The notes under the pieces: generated by a model | The model's input: only the letters and a program-made list of their open reading frames with translations | The model's database searches: none | Told to the model about the DNA's origin: nothing | NCBI RefSeq assembly: GCF_014698835.1 | Contig: NZ_JACJTU010000005.1 | Span: 62,001 to 126,000, forward strand | Length of the DNA: 64,000 nucleotides | Source: Nostoc paludosum FACHB-159 | Lineage (GTDB): Bacteria; Cyanobacteriota; Cyanobacteriia; Cyanobacteriales; Nostocaceae | Reading direction: 5' to 3' | Translations under genes and position numbers: made by a program | Part shown: positions 8,170-17,454 of the stretch, in pieces | Layout: every line of letters starts with the position of its first letter | Position numbering within the stretch: position 1 is the stretch's first letter

Positions 8170-9476
8170 ATGCAGCGATCGCTAGTCCACGCTGGCGCGA
8201 TTTAGTCAGCCCCCATACTGGAATTATCCGAGCCATAGATAGGTTCGCCAAGCCTTATACAGAGTTTGAGTTGCCAGTTTTGTGGCAGGCCGAATTAGCA
8301 AATTTTCAGCTTCACAAACAGCAAGATGATTTACGCTACGGCGTAGGCAGGGGTATGACTGATGAACAAGCGATTTTTGGTGCTGTTGGCGAAGCTATAG
8401 AACGCTACTGCGGCAGCATTGTCGATCGCCACCAAATCGTTATCAGTAGCTACGAAGAATTAGGCGATGTTGCAGTTCCTCCTCCAGCTTTTTTCTCGTT
8501 TTCTGACAAACAATATTCTGACCCAACTTTTCCTTTTGCACCTTTCGATCCAGCAATGCAGACTTCGTGGATTGCTGCTTTTTCTCTGGCAACTAACCAA
8601 GAAGTTTTAGTCCCAGCATCCCTGGTTTATTTTGATTGGCATAGCGATCTACCAGGGGATTATATTTTACCTGTCAGTTCTAATGGCATGGCTAGCGGCC
8701 CAACTCTTGAGTTTGCTGCCTACAGTGGCTTGTGTGAGTTGATTGAGCGCGATGCTTTTATAATTACATGGTTAAACCGCTTACCTGTTCCACGCATTTA
8801 TTTCGACCACCGACCAGGAATTGAGACGGAAATTGCACGCCACTACGCCAGATTTGGAATTGAGCTAGTTACCTTCGATTTGACCACTGATATTAAAGTC
8901 CCAGTTGTGATGGCCATGTTAATCGATCGCTCCGGCAAAACTCCAGCCGTTGCAACTGGTCTGGGATGCCATCTCGATGGGCCAACGGCGCTTCGCAAAG
9001 CGATTTTTGAAGTTTGCCAATCCCGCTTTGGCGACATAGAACGTATGGCTGGGGGCGCTGGGGCTAATCTCAATCAGTATAGTGATATAGAATCTTTGGA
9101 GGATCACAGTGCTTTTTTCTATACAACCGCTCGACTGGGTGAGTTGGACTTCTTATTTAACCATGACCAAAACCTCAATGTTGAAGATTTACCAACTTAC
9201 GCATCTCAACTAGAGGTAGAGAAATTGCGATCGCTGATTGTTAGCTTGCATTCAGCCAATGTTGAACCTTATTTAGTCGAGATTACAACCTCTGATATCA
9301 GGCCTCTTGGTTTTCGAGTAGTGCGGACTTTAGCCAGTGGACTAGTCCCTATATATTTCGGCTATGGACAAGAACCACTAGGTACTCAACGTTTGTTCGA
9401 GGTTCCAGAAAAGCTGGGTTACGGCGGAAAACGTACAGAAGATGCTCTCAATCCTTGTCCGCATCCTATGGCTTAA
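8166..9476 (+). CDS. YcaO-domain azoline-forming cyclodehydratase
   Basis: A 436-residue YcaO protein. ATP/Mg-binding signatures are visible: GAVGEAIER (E76, E79), the ExxExD motif in CELIERDAF (E191, E194, D196), and FEVCQ (E282, Q285). The C-terminus ends NPCPHPMA, matching the PxPxP tail typical of TOMM YcaO enzymes. It would activate the peptide amide with ATP so that core Cys residues cyclise to thiazolines. I chose GTG 8166 over ATG 8133: AGGAG at 8153-8157 is well spaced, and GTGA overlaps the stop of the ThiF-like gene, a sign of translational coupling. The acceptor is the upstream Cys-X-X peptide by inference. Confidence 0.92.
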   Translation: MNAAIASPRWRDLVSPHTGIIRAIDRFAKPYTEFELPVLWQAELANFQLHKQQDDLRYGVGRGMTDEQAIFGAVGEAIERYCGSIVDRHQIVISSYEELGDVAVPPPAFFSFSDKQYSDPTFPFAPFDPAMQTSWIAAFSLATNQEVLVPASLVYFDWHSDLPGDYILPVSSNGMASGPTLEFAAYSGLCELIERDAFIITWLNRLPVPRIYFDHRPGIETEIARHYARFGIELVTFDLTTDIKVPVVMAMLIDRSGKTPAVATGLGCHLDGPTALRKAIFEVCQSRFGDIERMAGGAGANLNQYSDIESLEDHSAFFYTTARLGELDFLFNHDQNLNVEDLPTYASQLEVEKLRSLIVSLHSANVEPYLVEITTSDIRPLGFRVVRTLASGLVPIYFGYGQEPLGTQRLFEVPEKLGYGGKRTEDALNPCPHPMA

Positions 9477-9637
9477 GGGAAAATCGTAGACGCATAGCGG
9501 CTTCCCGTTCGCAGAGCGTCCCGAAGGGAAGGGTACCACAGAGGACGCAGAGGGCACGGAGAAATAAGAGTTTTAGAGAGTTATTGTGTAAGTTTTCATA
9601 GTGTAAACACTTAATTTAACGTGAGAAAATTAAAGTA

Positions 9638-10369
9638 ATGTATACAGATAAAGAACCTCTGGAGCTAGCTCTTCTGTATCATTTAAACTCCCCAGTGCCT
9701 AAAAGTTATGTCAAGCGTGTTCCGGCTACTCAACTGCGGTATATGCCGGAGGCTCCTTTTCTCGAACTTCCGAAAGCACCGCGCAATAACCCGCTAACTG
9801 AGCTTTTGGAAGGACGTTCTTCTGTGCGATCGTTTGAGAATAAGGTTATGCCACTCATCTCATTGGCTCAACTGCTCGACGCCGGATGCGGAATCAACGG
9901 TCTGCGTCAAGTGGAGGGTCAATTCTTTGAAGGTCGCAACTCTCCCTCTGCGGGAGGACTTTATCCGATTGAAGTTTTCGTATCCACCCAAGCAGTAGAA
10001 GGTCTAGCTGCTGGATTATATCACTATGAACCACGCGGTCACGGTCTACATCGGGTTAGTAATGCAGTACCCACAGATTTTGTAGAACCCCTATTGCAAC
10101 AGGATTATATTGTGAATGCCAATGCTGTGTTTGTGTTCACATCTGTTTTCATGCGATCTATGTGCAAATACGGTGCCCGTGGCTATCGCTTTGCTCTTTT
10201 GGAAGCTGGCCATCAAGGTGAAAATATATGCCTAATGGCTGTGCAATTAGGCTTTGGCAGTCTTTGTATCGGGGGATTCCATGATATGAGTCTGAACGCC
10301 ATTTTAGGCATTGATGGAAAGCATCATGCTGCACTTTACTGTGTTGCAGTCGGTAGTTTTGACAGGTAA
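9638..10369 (+). CDS. SagB-type FMN dehydrogenase (azoline oxidase)
   Basis: A 243-residue nitroreductase-fold protein with SagB/ThcOx signatures: RSSVRSF near residue 62, PSAGGLYPIEVF near 107-118, and YGARGYRFALLEAGHQGENICL near 179-200. Such enzymes use FMN to oxidise azolines to aromatic azoles, so the product would carry thiazoles rather than thiazolines. It follows the YcaO gene by 161 nt on the same strand. The gap holds a dispersed repeat (about 9486-9570), so it may be read from the same transcript or its own. The N-terminus is short compared with fused SagB proteins. Confidence 0.88.
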   Translation: MYTDKEPLELALLYHLNSPVPKSYVKRVPATQLRYMPEAPFLELPKAPRNNPLTELLEGRSSVRSFENKVMPLISLAQLLDAGCGINGLRQVEGQFFEGRNSPSAGGLYPIEVFVSTQAVEGLAAGLYHYEPRGHGLHRVSNAVPTDFVEPLLQQDYIVNANAVFVFTSVFMRSMCKYGARGYRFALLEAGHQGENICLMAVQLGFGSLCIGGFHDMSLNAILGIDGKHHAALYCVAVGSFDR

Positions 10370-10401
10370 TAAGAACAGGCAATAAGAGACTATTTATAAA
10401 C

Positions 10402-10519
10402 AGGACTTACGCAAGATGTGACCAAAAGCCTTATTCTTGCGTAACGGTAATTCATGTAGACGCACAGCGGCTTCCCGCAGGGTATTACCGCTACTTTCGT
10501 TATATTTTGCGTAAGTCCT
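10402..10519. repeat. MITE-like element, 118 bp, 13-bp terminal inverted repeats
   Basis: AGGACTTACGCAA at 10402-10414 is mirrored perfectly by TTGCGTAAGTCCT at 10507-10519. The interior holds smaller palindromes. There is no coding capacity. It lies directly after the RiPP dehydrogenase gene. Confidence 0.75.
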
Positions 10520-10542
10520 AATAAAGTAAAAATAAAATTATT

Positions 10543-10877
10543 GTAGGGGAGCCAGTGCGGGCTTGCGGGTTAAGAGATTTGAAGCAACTGGCGTTGTGTT
10601 AGGCGTAAATAGGTAGTTGTGAATATTTATCGTCAGGATAAGGCAGGAGGCAGGAGGCAGGAGGCAGAAGGAAAGAGGGTTTTAGTTCACTTAATCTTTA
10701 TTAACATAGTTTGATTTTTTCACACCAACTTACTTATATTTTGAGATTACTTACCACGAAAAATATGAGATGAGCGCCTAACGCACCGCTATATAAGAGG
10801 GTGCGTTAGGCTAAAGCCGTAACACAATGTCAGTTGCTACAACGGAGGGAACCTCCGCAACGCACTGGCTCCCCTAC
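10543..10877. repeat. MITE-like element, 335 bp, 17-bp terminal inverted repeats, interrupted
   Basis: GTAGGGGAGCCAGTGCG (10543-10559) pairs perfectly with CGCACTGGCTCCCCTAC (10861-10877), and the arms stay similar for about 60 nt. Another element (about 10607-10736) sits inside it, so this is a nested insertion. Confidence 0.75.
10607..10736. repeat. Dispersed MITE-like repeat, copy A (nested)
   Basis: It shares GTGAATATTTATCGTCAGGA, the GGCAGGA heptamers, and CTTTATTAACATAGTTTGAT with copy B at 60797-60920. The right end is CACACCAACTTACTTA. The GGCAGGA repeat count differs between copies. Confidence 0.75.
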
Positions 10878-11202
10878 TTAAGATTTATTTTATAAATGAT
10901 CTCTTATAGCTAGTGATTTTCATTTAAATAACGTACAAGTTAGGGTAGCACAACTGTGCTACCCTACAAATTATTGGTATTCCTGACCCAGGATTATGTT
11001 AGCCTAGTTCATCTTGCCATTATTGCTGCCAATAACGGAATTAAGGCAAAAAGTGACCAAGAATTCAGATTTCTATCGATCGCGAAGACAAAATCATTAA
11101 CAGGGGTTGCTACTGTATTCCCTAGTGATTCCAGCTTTTTCTCGATTGAATGGCTGGTATCAGTTTTGTTATGGCGTTTGTTTTCAGGTTTGATGGTTAT
11201 AG

Positions 11203-11475
11203 ATGAACATAGGAATAATCCAGCCTTACGGTAACGGGTTTTTGGACGTTGTGCCAGACGGTGAAGGCAGTGACTATTGGCAGATTGCAGCTATACACAT
11301 CAATGGCCAAGCTTACTGCCCGACTCCTCGGCTTTATCGTTCAGAAAAAGTGGCATTAACAAAAGCTGCACAAATTTACGATTGGATAGTTGACCATGAA
11401 CACCAAATCAGTAATGGAGCTTACAACTGTTCTGAATTGAAACTCATCCTATGGCAGCAGCCAAAAGTATCTTAG
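11203..11475 (+). CDS. Hypothetical protein
   Basis: A 90-residue small protein of unknown function. Its composition is protein-like: it opens with IQPYGNGFLDVVPDG, followed by WQIAAIHINGQAYCPTPRLYRSEKVALTKAAQIYDWIVD. There is no signal peptide or membrane segment. The N-terminal GNGFLDV...INGQ...TPRLYRSEKVAL pattern suggests a small beta-rich domain plus a helix. No strong ribosome site precedes ATG 11203. It stands alone between repeats and the trmJ-like gene. I do not recognise a family. Confidence 0.5.
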   Translation: MNIGIIQPYGNGFLDVVPDGEGSDYWQIAAIHINGQAYCPTPRLYRSEKVALTKAAQIYDWIVDHEHQISNGAYNCSELKLILWQQPKVS

Positions 11476-11867
11476 TTAAGTAAGCTGATGCGCTTTTAAA
11501 TTGCATAACTCTACTCGCCAACAAGACGCCGGGACACGGGGACAGGGGGACACGGAGATGCAATTTGAATGACGATTAGCTTAGCGATATTGCTTTTTTT
11601 GAGCGATATCAATACATTTGGCCATCGCTTTTACAAACTACCATCAAGTACAATCAATTCCTTATGGTAAAAGTGAAAGCGATCGCTTTGTTAACATAAT
11701 GCGAGCTGACAGCGAACGGCATTGATTCTGCCTTCAGAGAAAGAATCTAATTTAGGTAATTTTGGCGATTATACAAAAACTCAAGTTTGAAGTTGAACGA
11801 TTTCAAAACTTAACTCACTAAAATGCAAAATCTAAAATAATATAAATACGATCGCTGGAGGCAAAAA
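11476..11867. other. Intergenic, no gene seen
   Basis: It contains a short GGGACA-type repeat near 11530-11560 and one HIP1 site near 11680. I see no credible reading frame or terminator. Confidence 0.4.
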
Positions 11868-12608
11868 ATGAGCTTAGCTGGATTAAGAATTGTGTTGGTA
11901 GAGCCAGCTGGGCCCTTCAATGTCGGCGCGATCGCCAGGGTAATGAAAAATTTCGGGCTAAATAACTTAGTATTAGTCAATCCCCAATGCGATCCTTTAT
12001 CGGCAGAAGCTTTAAAAATGGCTGTTCATGCCAAAGAAATTTTAGAATCTGCGGTAATAGTGGCAACTTTACCAGAAGCATTGCATGGATGTGTCAGGGC
12101 GATCGCCACCACCGGTCGCGATTGCAGTTGGGAAATACCTTTAGAAAACCCCCGCACTGCCCTACCCTGGCTACTGGAGGAACCAGAAAAACCCGCAGCC
12201 CTAATTTTTGGTAGAGAAAACCGAGGATTAAGCAATGAAGAATTAAATTACGCTCAGCGCTTTGTTTTTATTCCCACAAACCAGAATTATCTATCCTTGA
12301 ATTTAGCTAGTGCTGTGGCAATCTGTTGTTATGAATTGTCACAATGCACCCAGCAACCAGAAACTCAAACCCTACCCCAAAATGAACTCGCGCCTTTAGA
12401 TGTTGTGGAAACATACTACCAGCAATTAGAATCATTACTACTGAAAATTGGTTATCTGTACCCACATACCGCAGCTAGTCGCATGGAAAAATTTCGCCAA
12501 CTGTATAATCGCGCAGGGCTGCAAACTGCCGAAGTAGCTATGCTGCGAGGGATTTTGCGGCAGGTAGAATGGGCACTTAAAACTCACAAGGATAGTGAAA
12601 ACTTGTAA
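11868..12608 (+). CDS. trmJ: TrmJ-like RNA 2'-O-methyltransferase (SpoU/TrmH family)
   Basis: A 246-residue SPOUT methyltransferase. The three family motifs are visible: PFNVGAIARVMKNFG near residue 16, LIFGRENRGLSNEE near 107-120, and the SAM-binding knot loop IPTNQNYLSLNLASAVAI near 131-148. A C-terminal helical extension (about 175-246) matches the TrmJ/group-1 subfamily, which methylates tRNA position 32. The start ATG 11868 has GGAGG upstream. Family assignment is firm; the exact RNA target is inferred. Confidence 0.85.
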   Translation: MSLAGLRIVLVEPAGPFNVGAIARVMKNFGLNNLVLVNPQCDPLSAEALKMAVHAKEILESAVIVATLPEALHGCVRAIATTGRDCSWEIPLENPRTALPWLLEEPEKPAALIFGRENRGLSNEELNYAQRFVFIPTNQNYLSLNLASAVAICCYELSQCTQQPETQTLPQNELAPLDVVETYYQQLESLLLKIGYLYPHTAASRMEKFRQLYNRAGLQTAEVAMLRGILRQVEWALKTHKDSENL

Positions 12609-12779
12609 TAATTCGTTTAATATATACGCAATCACCCCCCCCAAAATATTTAATATTAAACTAAACACAAAAATGCTACTTAGTGGCAAAGTGGAATTTG
12701 AGCATCAATATTGCTTGAAGGTTAAGTTTTGGGTCAGGAGTCTGCAAGAAAACAGTCCAGTGGGTCACAAGGAGTACCA

Positions 12780-14348
12780 GTGTCAGAGTCAAGTGACGAA
12801 CTAACAGCTTTCTCGCGGCGTCAACCCTTAAACCGCCGCCAGCGTCCACAAAAGGTTCAAAAAGTGGCACCAAAGAAAGTGAAAGCGAACAGCCAGCAGC
12901 AAGTTGTTGCTGGTAAAACGGCGCCGCTAGCACGCCCAAAAAATCGCATGGGTTCTGGGCAAACCCCAGCGGCTACACGCAGGGTAAAATCAGAGTTACT
13001 CATGCCAGCAGCAGTTAAACCTATACCGAGTGCGAAAATAAGAATTCCTCCCTCGCAATCGGGTGTTGCAACAGTTAAAACGGTGCGGATGGAAAAGCCA
13101 AAAATTGGCAGGCGTTCATCGCGTAAGACACGGTTAAAGCCAATGGCCAAAACCATATTGTATGTACTGCGCTTGTTGATTGTCGGTGTTGGTATGGGCG
13201 CAATCGTAGGCACAGCCTTGTCAGTATTAGACCCCGCTAATCGCATCACCACAAGTTCAGCGCCCCAATCTAGTAATAGTAATGTGACGCGATCGCAGGC
13301 GCAACCCACCCCTACTGCCCCAGTGACATCTTCAACCCTACTTTTATCTCAGGAAATCATCCCCTTAAAAACTACGGTGCAAAATTTAGCCACCAGCAAC
13401 CCAAATCTCACACCGGGAGTTTTCTTAGTAGATTTGGATACTGGTAATTATGTAGATATTAATGCCTCTACCAGTTTTCCTGCGGCTAGCACAATCAAAA
13501 TCCCGATTTTAATTGCCTTTTTTCAGGATGTCGATGCAGGGAAAATTCGCCTTGATGAAATGCTGACCATGCAGCAGGAGGCGATGGCAGGCGGTTCGGG
13601 AAATCTGCAATACAAAGCAGCCGGAACCCAGTATGCTGCTTTGGAAGTCGCCACTAAAATGATTACCATCAGCGACAACACAGCCACAAACATGCTAATT
13701 ACCCGACTGGGAGGCATAGATGCTTTAAACCAGCGTTTCCGCAGTTGGGGATTAACAACCACAGTCATTCGCAATCAACTGCCAGATTTGCAAGGGACAA
13801 ACACCACTAGCCCCAAGGAACTAGGGAATTTGATGGCAATTGTCAGTCAGGGAAATTTAGTCAGTATGCCATCACGCGATTTAATGCTGGATATTTTGCG
13901 CCGCACCCAGCGAGACTCATTGTTGCCATCCGGTTTGGGAACAGGTGCTAGAGTATATCACAAAACAGGTGATATCGGCACAATGTTGGCAGACGCAGGT
14001 TTAATTATTGTTCCCACTGGTAAGCGCTACGTGGCTGCTGTGATGGTACAACGCCCCAACAACGACCCCCGCGCCGAAAAACTCATTAGCTCAATTTCTC
14101 GTGCTGCTTATCAAGAGTTTAGCCAGAATCCAGTTACACCAAGCAATACTACAACCACTGTACCTACTAACGGTTATCAACCGCAGATTGTCAATCCTGT
14201 TTTACCCAACACCACCACAAGCACCGTACCTATGACTGGTTATCAAGCTCCGATTATTAGTCCTGTACCCAATGGTATGGGAAATACTTTACCTACAAAT
14301 AGTTATCAAACTCCAGTTATGAATCCGCAGTATTATCCCCCAAGATAA
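12780..14348 (+). CDS. Class-A beta-lactamase-fold serine hydrolase, membrane anchored
   Basis: A 522-residue protein. Residues 1-125 are basic and low-complexity. One membrane anchor follows near 127-150 (LYVLRLLIVGVGMGAIVGTAL), then a Thr/Ser/Pro linker. The hydrolase domain spans roughly 195-425 with SxxK in AASTIKIP, SDN in ISDNTATN, and KTG in YHKTGDIG. The tail carries three GYQPQIVNPV / GYQAPIISPV / SYQTPVMNPQ repeats with Thr-rich spacers. I chose GTG 12780, which has AAGGAG five bases upstream, over the longer TTG frame from 12729. It may be a penicillin-interacting enzyme rather than a resistance enzyme. Confidence 0.8.
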   Translation: MSESSDELTAFSRRQPLNRRQRPQKVQKVAPKKVKANSQQQVVAGKTAPLARPKNRMGSGQTPAATRRVKSELLMPAAVKPIPSAKIRIPPSQSGVATVKTVRMEKPKIGRRSSRKTRLKPMAKTILYVLRLLIVGVGMGAIVGTALSVLDPANRITTSSAPQSSNSNVTRSQAQPTPTAPVTSSTLLLSQEIIPLKTTVQNLATSNPNLTPGVFLVDLDTGNYVDINASTSFPAASTIKIPILIAFFQDVDAGKIRLDEMLTMQQEAMAGGSGNLQYKAAGTQYAALEVATKMITISDNTATNMLITRLGGIDALNQRFRSWGLTTTVIRNQLPDLQGTNTTSPKELGNLMAIVSQGNLVSMPSRDLMLDILRRTQRDSLLPSGLGTGARVYHKTGDIGTMLADAGLIIVPTGKRYVAAVMVQRPNNDPRAEKLISSISRAAYQEFSQNPVTPSNTTTTVPTNGYQPQIVNPVLPNTTTSTVPMTGYQAPIISPVPNGMGNTLPTNSYQTPVMNPQYYPPR

Positions 14349-15152
14349 GGGACTTGGAAATAAAAAAATATCCCATCGCCTTGGCGCAGGGGAGCAGAGG
14401 GGAGGAACAGTTGGATTTAGTCCAGAAATTTGGATAATTTATTTTTTGGAGTTCTCTAATTTGGGATTTTTGAATTTTTAATTTTGCATTTATCCTGGCA
14501 TCTACCACCCTCCAAATCTAATTTTTTGCTGGAATTGTAGTGAAATTAATGTAGTTATAATATAAATTTAGGTCAATACTAATACAGATGTAGGGTGTGT
14601 CACGCCATAGGCTAACGCACCCTATTATTGTTTTGTGTGCAATTTCAGTTGATACTGTGTCAGTTTAAGGTTCATACAAATATAGCAATTGCCTGCTATA
14701 GGACTCCTATTTGATTTTTGAACAAAACTGAGTACACATTCATTTTCTAAAACCCTATTGCCTATTGCCTTCCTACGCAAATCAGTTCAGTAATCAAAGC
14801 GGATTCCTATAGTTTATCCCTTTTTAATCACTACCGGAAAATAAAAAAATACTATTCCCAACTTTAACCTTAGACAAAATTAGAAATTGAGCGATCGCGG
14901 TCTAGTTTTCTCATTTAAACTGGTTTGTTGGCTATCAACCTATCCCAGTAGTACCAAAAATGTGAGAATCTGCTTTTCAAATTTTTAATTATAAAATCAA
15001 GCTTATATCTAGCTTGTATTTATATCTAAGCTTGTATATAGTTAAATAAAAAACTTGAATTCTGAATTCTTGCTCATAAATCTAGCTATTGCTAGATGTT
15101 CCAATTTTGTTAAAAGCTATAATTTACATCTGTTGCACCGAGAGATTAGCTT
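14349..15152. other. Intergenic 0.8 kb with dispersed repeats
   Basis: It holds a GTAGGGTGTGT...AACGCACCCTA inverted repeat near 14590-14630, a CCTATTG STRR near 14753-14771, and a 27-bp sequence at 14711-14737 that recurs with one change at 61105-61131. There is no credible gene. Confidence 0.5.
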
Positions 15153-16487
15153 GTGGATGCCATATTAGAACGATCGCACGAATTAAAACAAGCCCTAGTT
15201 GATTTTGTCCTCGACGCAGAAGGCGAACTCGCACAAGCACTGGAAACTTACGCAGCTTCTCAGTTGCGCCGTGGAAGTGGCGATAGTACCCAGCAGGACT
15301 TAATCATCGATAGCTTTATCACAGAAGGAAAAGTCGGGGAACACTCACCATTAGAGTTGTTTCTCGAAAGTCATCCAGATTTAGACCAGAGCGATCGCAA
15401 CTTAATCAACAGTTGGCATCGTAGTTTTATTGGCTTATTTGCCATCACTAACATCCTACCTGATGGCTTTGAATTAACCAACTGGCTAACAGATAAACAC
15501 TACATTGTCAAGGCAAACAATCCTCAAACATTACAGGCAATATCTCGTTTGAAAGTTGGAGAGATTTTACTAACTCGCATTTCTCCTGTTACCGATAGCT
15601 ATTGGATATTTTCTGGCCCTTACACACTCATGGGTAAATTAGGTAAACCAAAACTTGCTGTAGCAATTGGTAATTTCAAAGAAAACTATAAAAGTAATCT
15701 TTACAGCGATGCTCCCGAATTGCTAGAGGAAGCTTGGGAATCGGTAGCCAAATATCATCAACAGTTTCTCGAATTTTTTGATACTGATGAAATTACATTA
15801 CCAGGATACCAACTGAATAAAAAAATAGCGGAATTTCAAGAAATAATTACTGAGAAAAGCTTGGCAGCAGCCGGAATCGATACTTCTAAATCCCTGGCAG
15901 AAGTGGCAGAAGAAGCTGGCATTGACGATGAAGAAATCAAAGCAGCAGCAGCAGAATTGGGTGCTGATTCCAACGCAGTTTCTCAGATATTTAACAACAA
16001 AAAGGGCAATAGCAAAATGGTGATGCCCAAAGTTGATTTACCGCCTGAACTCAAGAAAGCAGAACAGGTCACGGCTCTTTCTCATCCTCGTTGGGGGCAA
16101 ATGTTTTTACCAACATATACTAAGGTGCAAACTATTTTATCAGCACAAGATTGGCAAAGTGTTGAAGGCGCTGAAAAATTAATTCGCTTTTACATTGAAG
16201 ATAAAAGTATTAATGCCTTTATTTGGCATCGATTAGCGCAACAATATCCGACTCAATTAGAAAATGTGTTGCAAACATTTCTGCAACGTCCAGATTTTCG
16301 GCTTGAAAGTGATTTAGACCCACTTTTGCAAGAATTCAACAAACCTATTGAGCCAGAGTTACCAGAAATTGCTAGCGTACCCATACATCTACACAACTTA
16401 TTTCAAGAAGCATTAGGAGAAGTGAATAAATCTAAGCCTAAGGGTAAGGGGCAGCAAAAGTCAGCCAAGGGTTTTCAAAGAAGTTAG
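15153..16487 (+). CDS. Hypothetical protein conserved-looking, acidic
   Basis: A 444-residue soluble protein I do not recognise by domain. The N-terminal ~215 residues include LNDKHYIVKANNP-like and YWIFSGPYTLMGKLGKPKL segments. The centre (about 245-280) is an Ala/Glu-rich helical stretch (SLAEVAEEAGIDDEEIKAAAAELG). The C-terminus ends in a Lys/Gly-rich tail (KSKPKGKGQQKSAKGF). There is no signal peptide or membrane span. The start is GTG 15153; no good ATG gives the same N-terminus. It is a single gene, and the next gene converges on it. Its length and codon use look like a real gene. Confidence 0.65.
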   Translation: MDAILERSHELKQALVDFVLDAEGELAQALETYAASQLRRGSGDSTQQDLIIDSFITEGKVGEHSPLELFLESHPDLDQSDRNLINSWHRSFIGLFAITNILPDGFELTNWLTDKHYIVKANNPQTLQAISRLKVGEILLTRISPVTDSYWIFSGPYTLMGKLGKPKLAVAIGNFKENYKSNLYSDAPELLEEAWESVAKYHQQFLEFFDTDEITLPGYQLNKKIAEFQEIITEKSLAAAGIDTSKSLAEVAEEAGIDDEEIKAAAAELGADSNAVSQIFNNKKGNSKMVMPKVDLPPELKKAEQVTALSHPRWGQMFLPTYTKVQTILSAQDWQSVEGAEKLIRFYIEDKSINAFIWHRLAQQYPTQLENVLQTFLQRPDFRLESDLDPLLQEFNKPIEPELPEIASVPIHLHNLFQEALGEVNKSKPKGKGQQKSAKGFQRS

Positions 16488-16625
16488 CAGATAAAGCAGA
16501 ATTTAGGAGTCATAATTCAGGGGTCAACAATTTCAAGGTGCGTTGCACTACGTGACAACACACCCTACATCAAATTTATATTTTTTCATATAGATTAAAT
16601 TTTTCTTGCCGACTTACTATATATT

Positions 16626-17063
16626 TTAAAGTTCGGAATATATAAGCTGAACAATCTGATCTACAATTTTTTCTGGACTCTCAAGCTTGACTAGAAATCG
16701 ATCGAAACCAGCATTCAAAGCCTTATGCTTTGAGACTTCCCGTGTATAAGAAGTAATGGCGATCGCTGGCAACTCTCTTATAAATTGGCAAGAATGCACT
16801 CTAATTTGCTCAATTAACCAATTTCCATCATGGCCAGGCAATCTCATATTGGACAGCAAAATATCGGGATGAAGAGTTTCGACTAAAGCCAACGCTTGTT
16901 CGGCATTGGGTAAAGCAATCACCTCTGCGCCAGCTGCTTCCAAAATAAAAGTCAGTAAATCTGCAATCTCTGGCTCATCTTCTACCAGTAAGATCAGGAT
17001 TCCAACAAGGCTATGCAGCGAATTTAACTCACTTTCTTGGTTGGTTGTTCGATCCGTTGCCAT
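16626..17063 (-). CDS. Receiver-domain protein lacking the phospho-acceptor Asp
   Basis: A 145-residue single-domain protein with the CheY-like fold. ILILLVEDEPEI (acid pocket E28-D29) is followed by PDILLSNMRLPGHDG near 67-80, the conserved Thr in AITSYT and the conserved Lys in FLVKLESP. At the position normally holding the phosphorylated Asp (SDxxMP) this protein has Asn72, encoded by AAT. It is therefore probably a pseudo-receiver that works without phosphorylation. No output domain is present, and no kinase lies adjacent. ATG 17063 is preceded by an AAGGAAG ribosome site. Confidence 0.8.
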   Translation of the reverse strand: MATDRTTNQESELNSLHSLVGILILLVEDEPEIADLLTFILEAAGAEVIALPNAEQALALVETLHPDILLSNMRLPGHDGNWLIEQIRVHSCQFIRELPAIAITSYTREVSKHKALNAGFDRFLVKLESPEKIVDQIVQLIYSEL

Positions 17064-17454
17064 AGCTTCCTTTTATTGCCTGTCATATTCTGCTATTTCT
17101 ATTGCAACGCATCTAGTCGAATAAGTGTTCACCCTAAATACACAAATTTGGGGTGAAAAACTCTATCAAAAAAACTTAATAACAGGGAAGAGGCAAGAAG
17201 GCAAGAAGGCAAGAAGACAATAGGCAATAGGCAATAGGCAAGAAGACAAGAAGGCAATAGGCAATAGGCAATAGGGGAATCCCCGTAGTTGAAATTAGGG
17301 GATTTTAAAAAGGATGTATTCAAGTATCAAGGGCTACTACCTATTTTTAAATGTTTAATTTCTCTATAAGAAAAATTAGGAGCAAGGAGTCCGATTATTG
17401 AGGCAGGTTATCTTCACTATTGCCCATTGCCCATTGCCTATTGCCTTTTAATCA
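17064..17454. repeat. Intergenic with AATAGGC/AAGAAGGC heptamer STRR
   Basis: Degenerate heptamers (AGGCAAGA, AATAGGC) run from about 17188 to 17276, and CCCATTG heptamers lie near 17420-17447. The long minus-strand frame here is pure repeat (YCLLPSCLLAYCLLP) and is not a gene. Confidence 0.75.

Noticed and set aside
10956..11234. Plus-strand frame of 92 codons
   Set aside because: It starts at the edge of the MITE stack, has no ribosome site, odd composition, and overlaps the more credible gene at 11203 in another frame.
12729..12779. Longer TTG start for the beta-lactamase-fold gene
   Set aside because: GTG 12780 has a well placed AAGGAG; the TTG has none.
17129..17323. Minus-strand frame YCLLPSCLLAYCLLP
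   Set aside because: Entirely translated heptamer repeat (CCTATTG and GCCTTCTT types).
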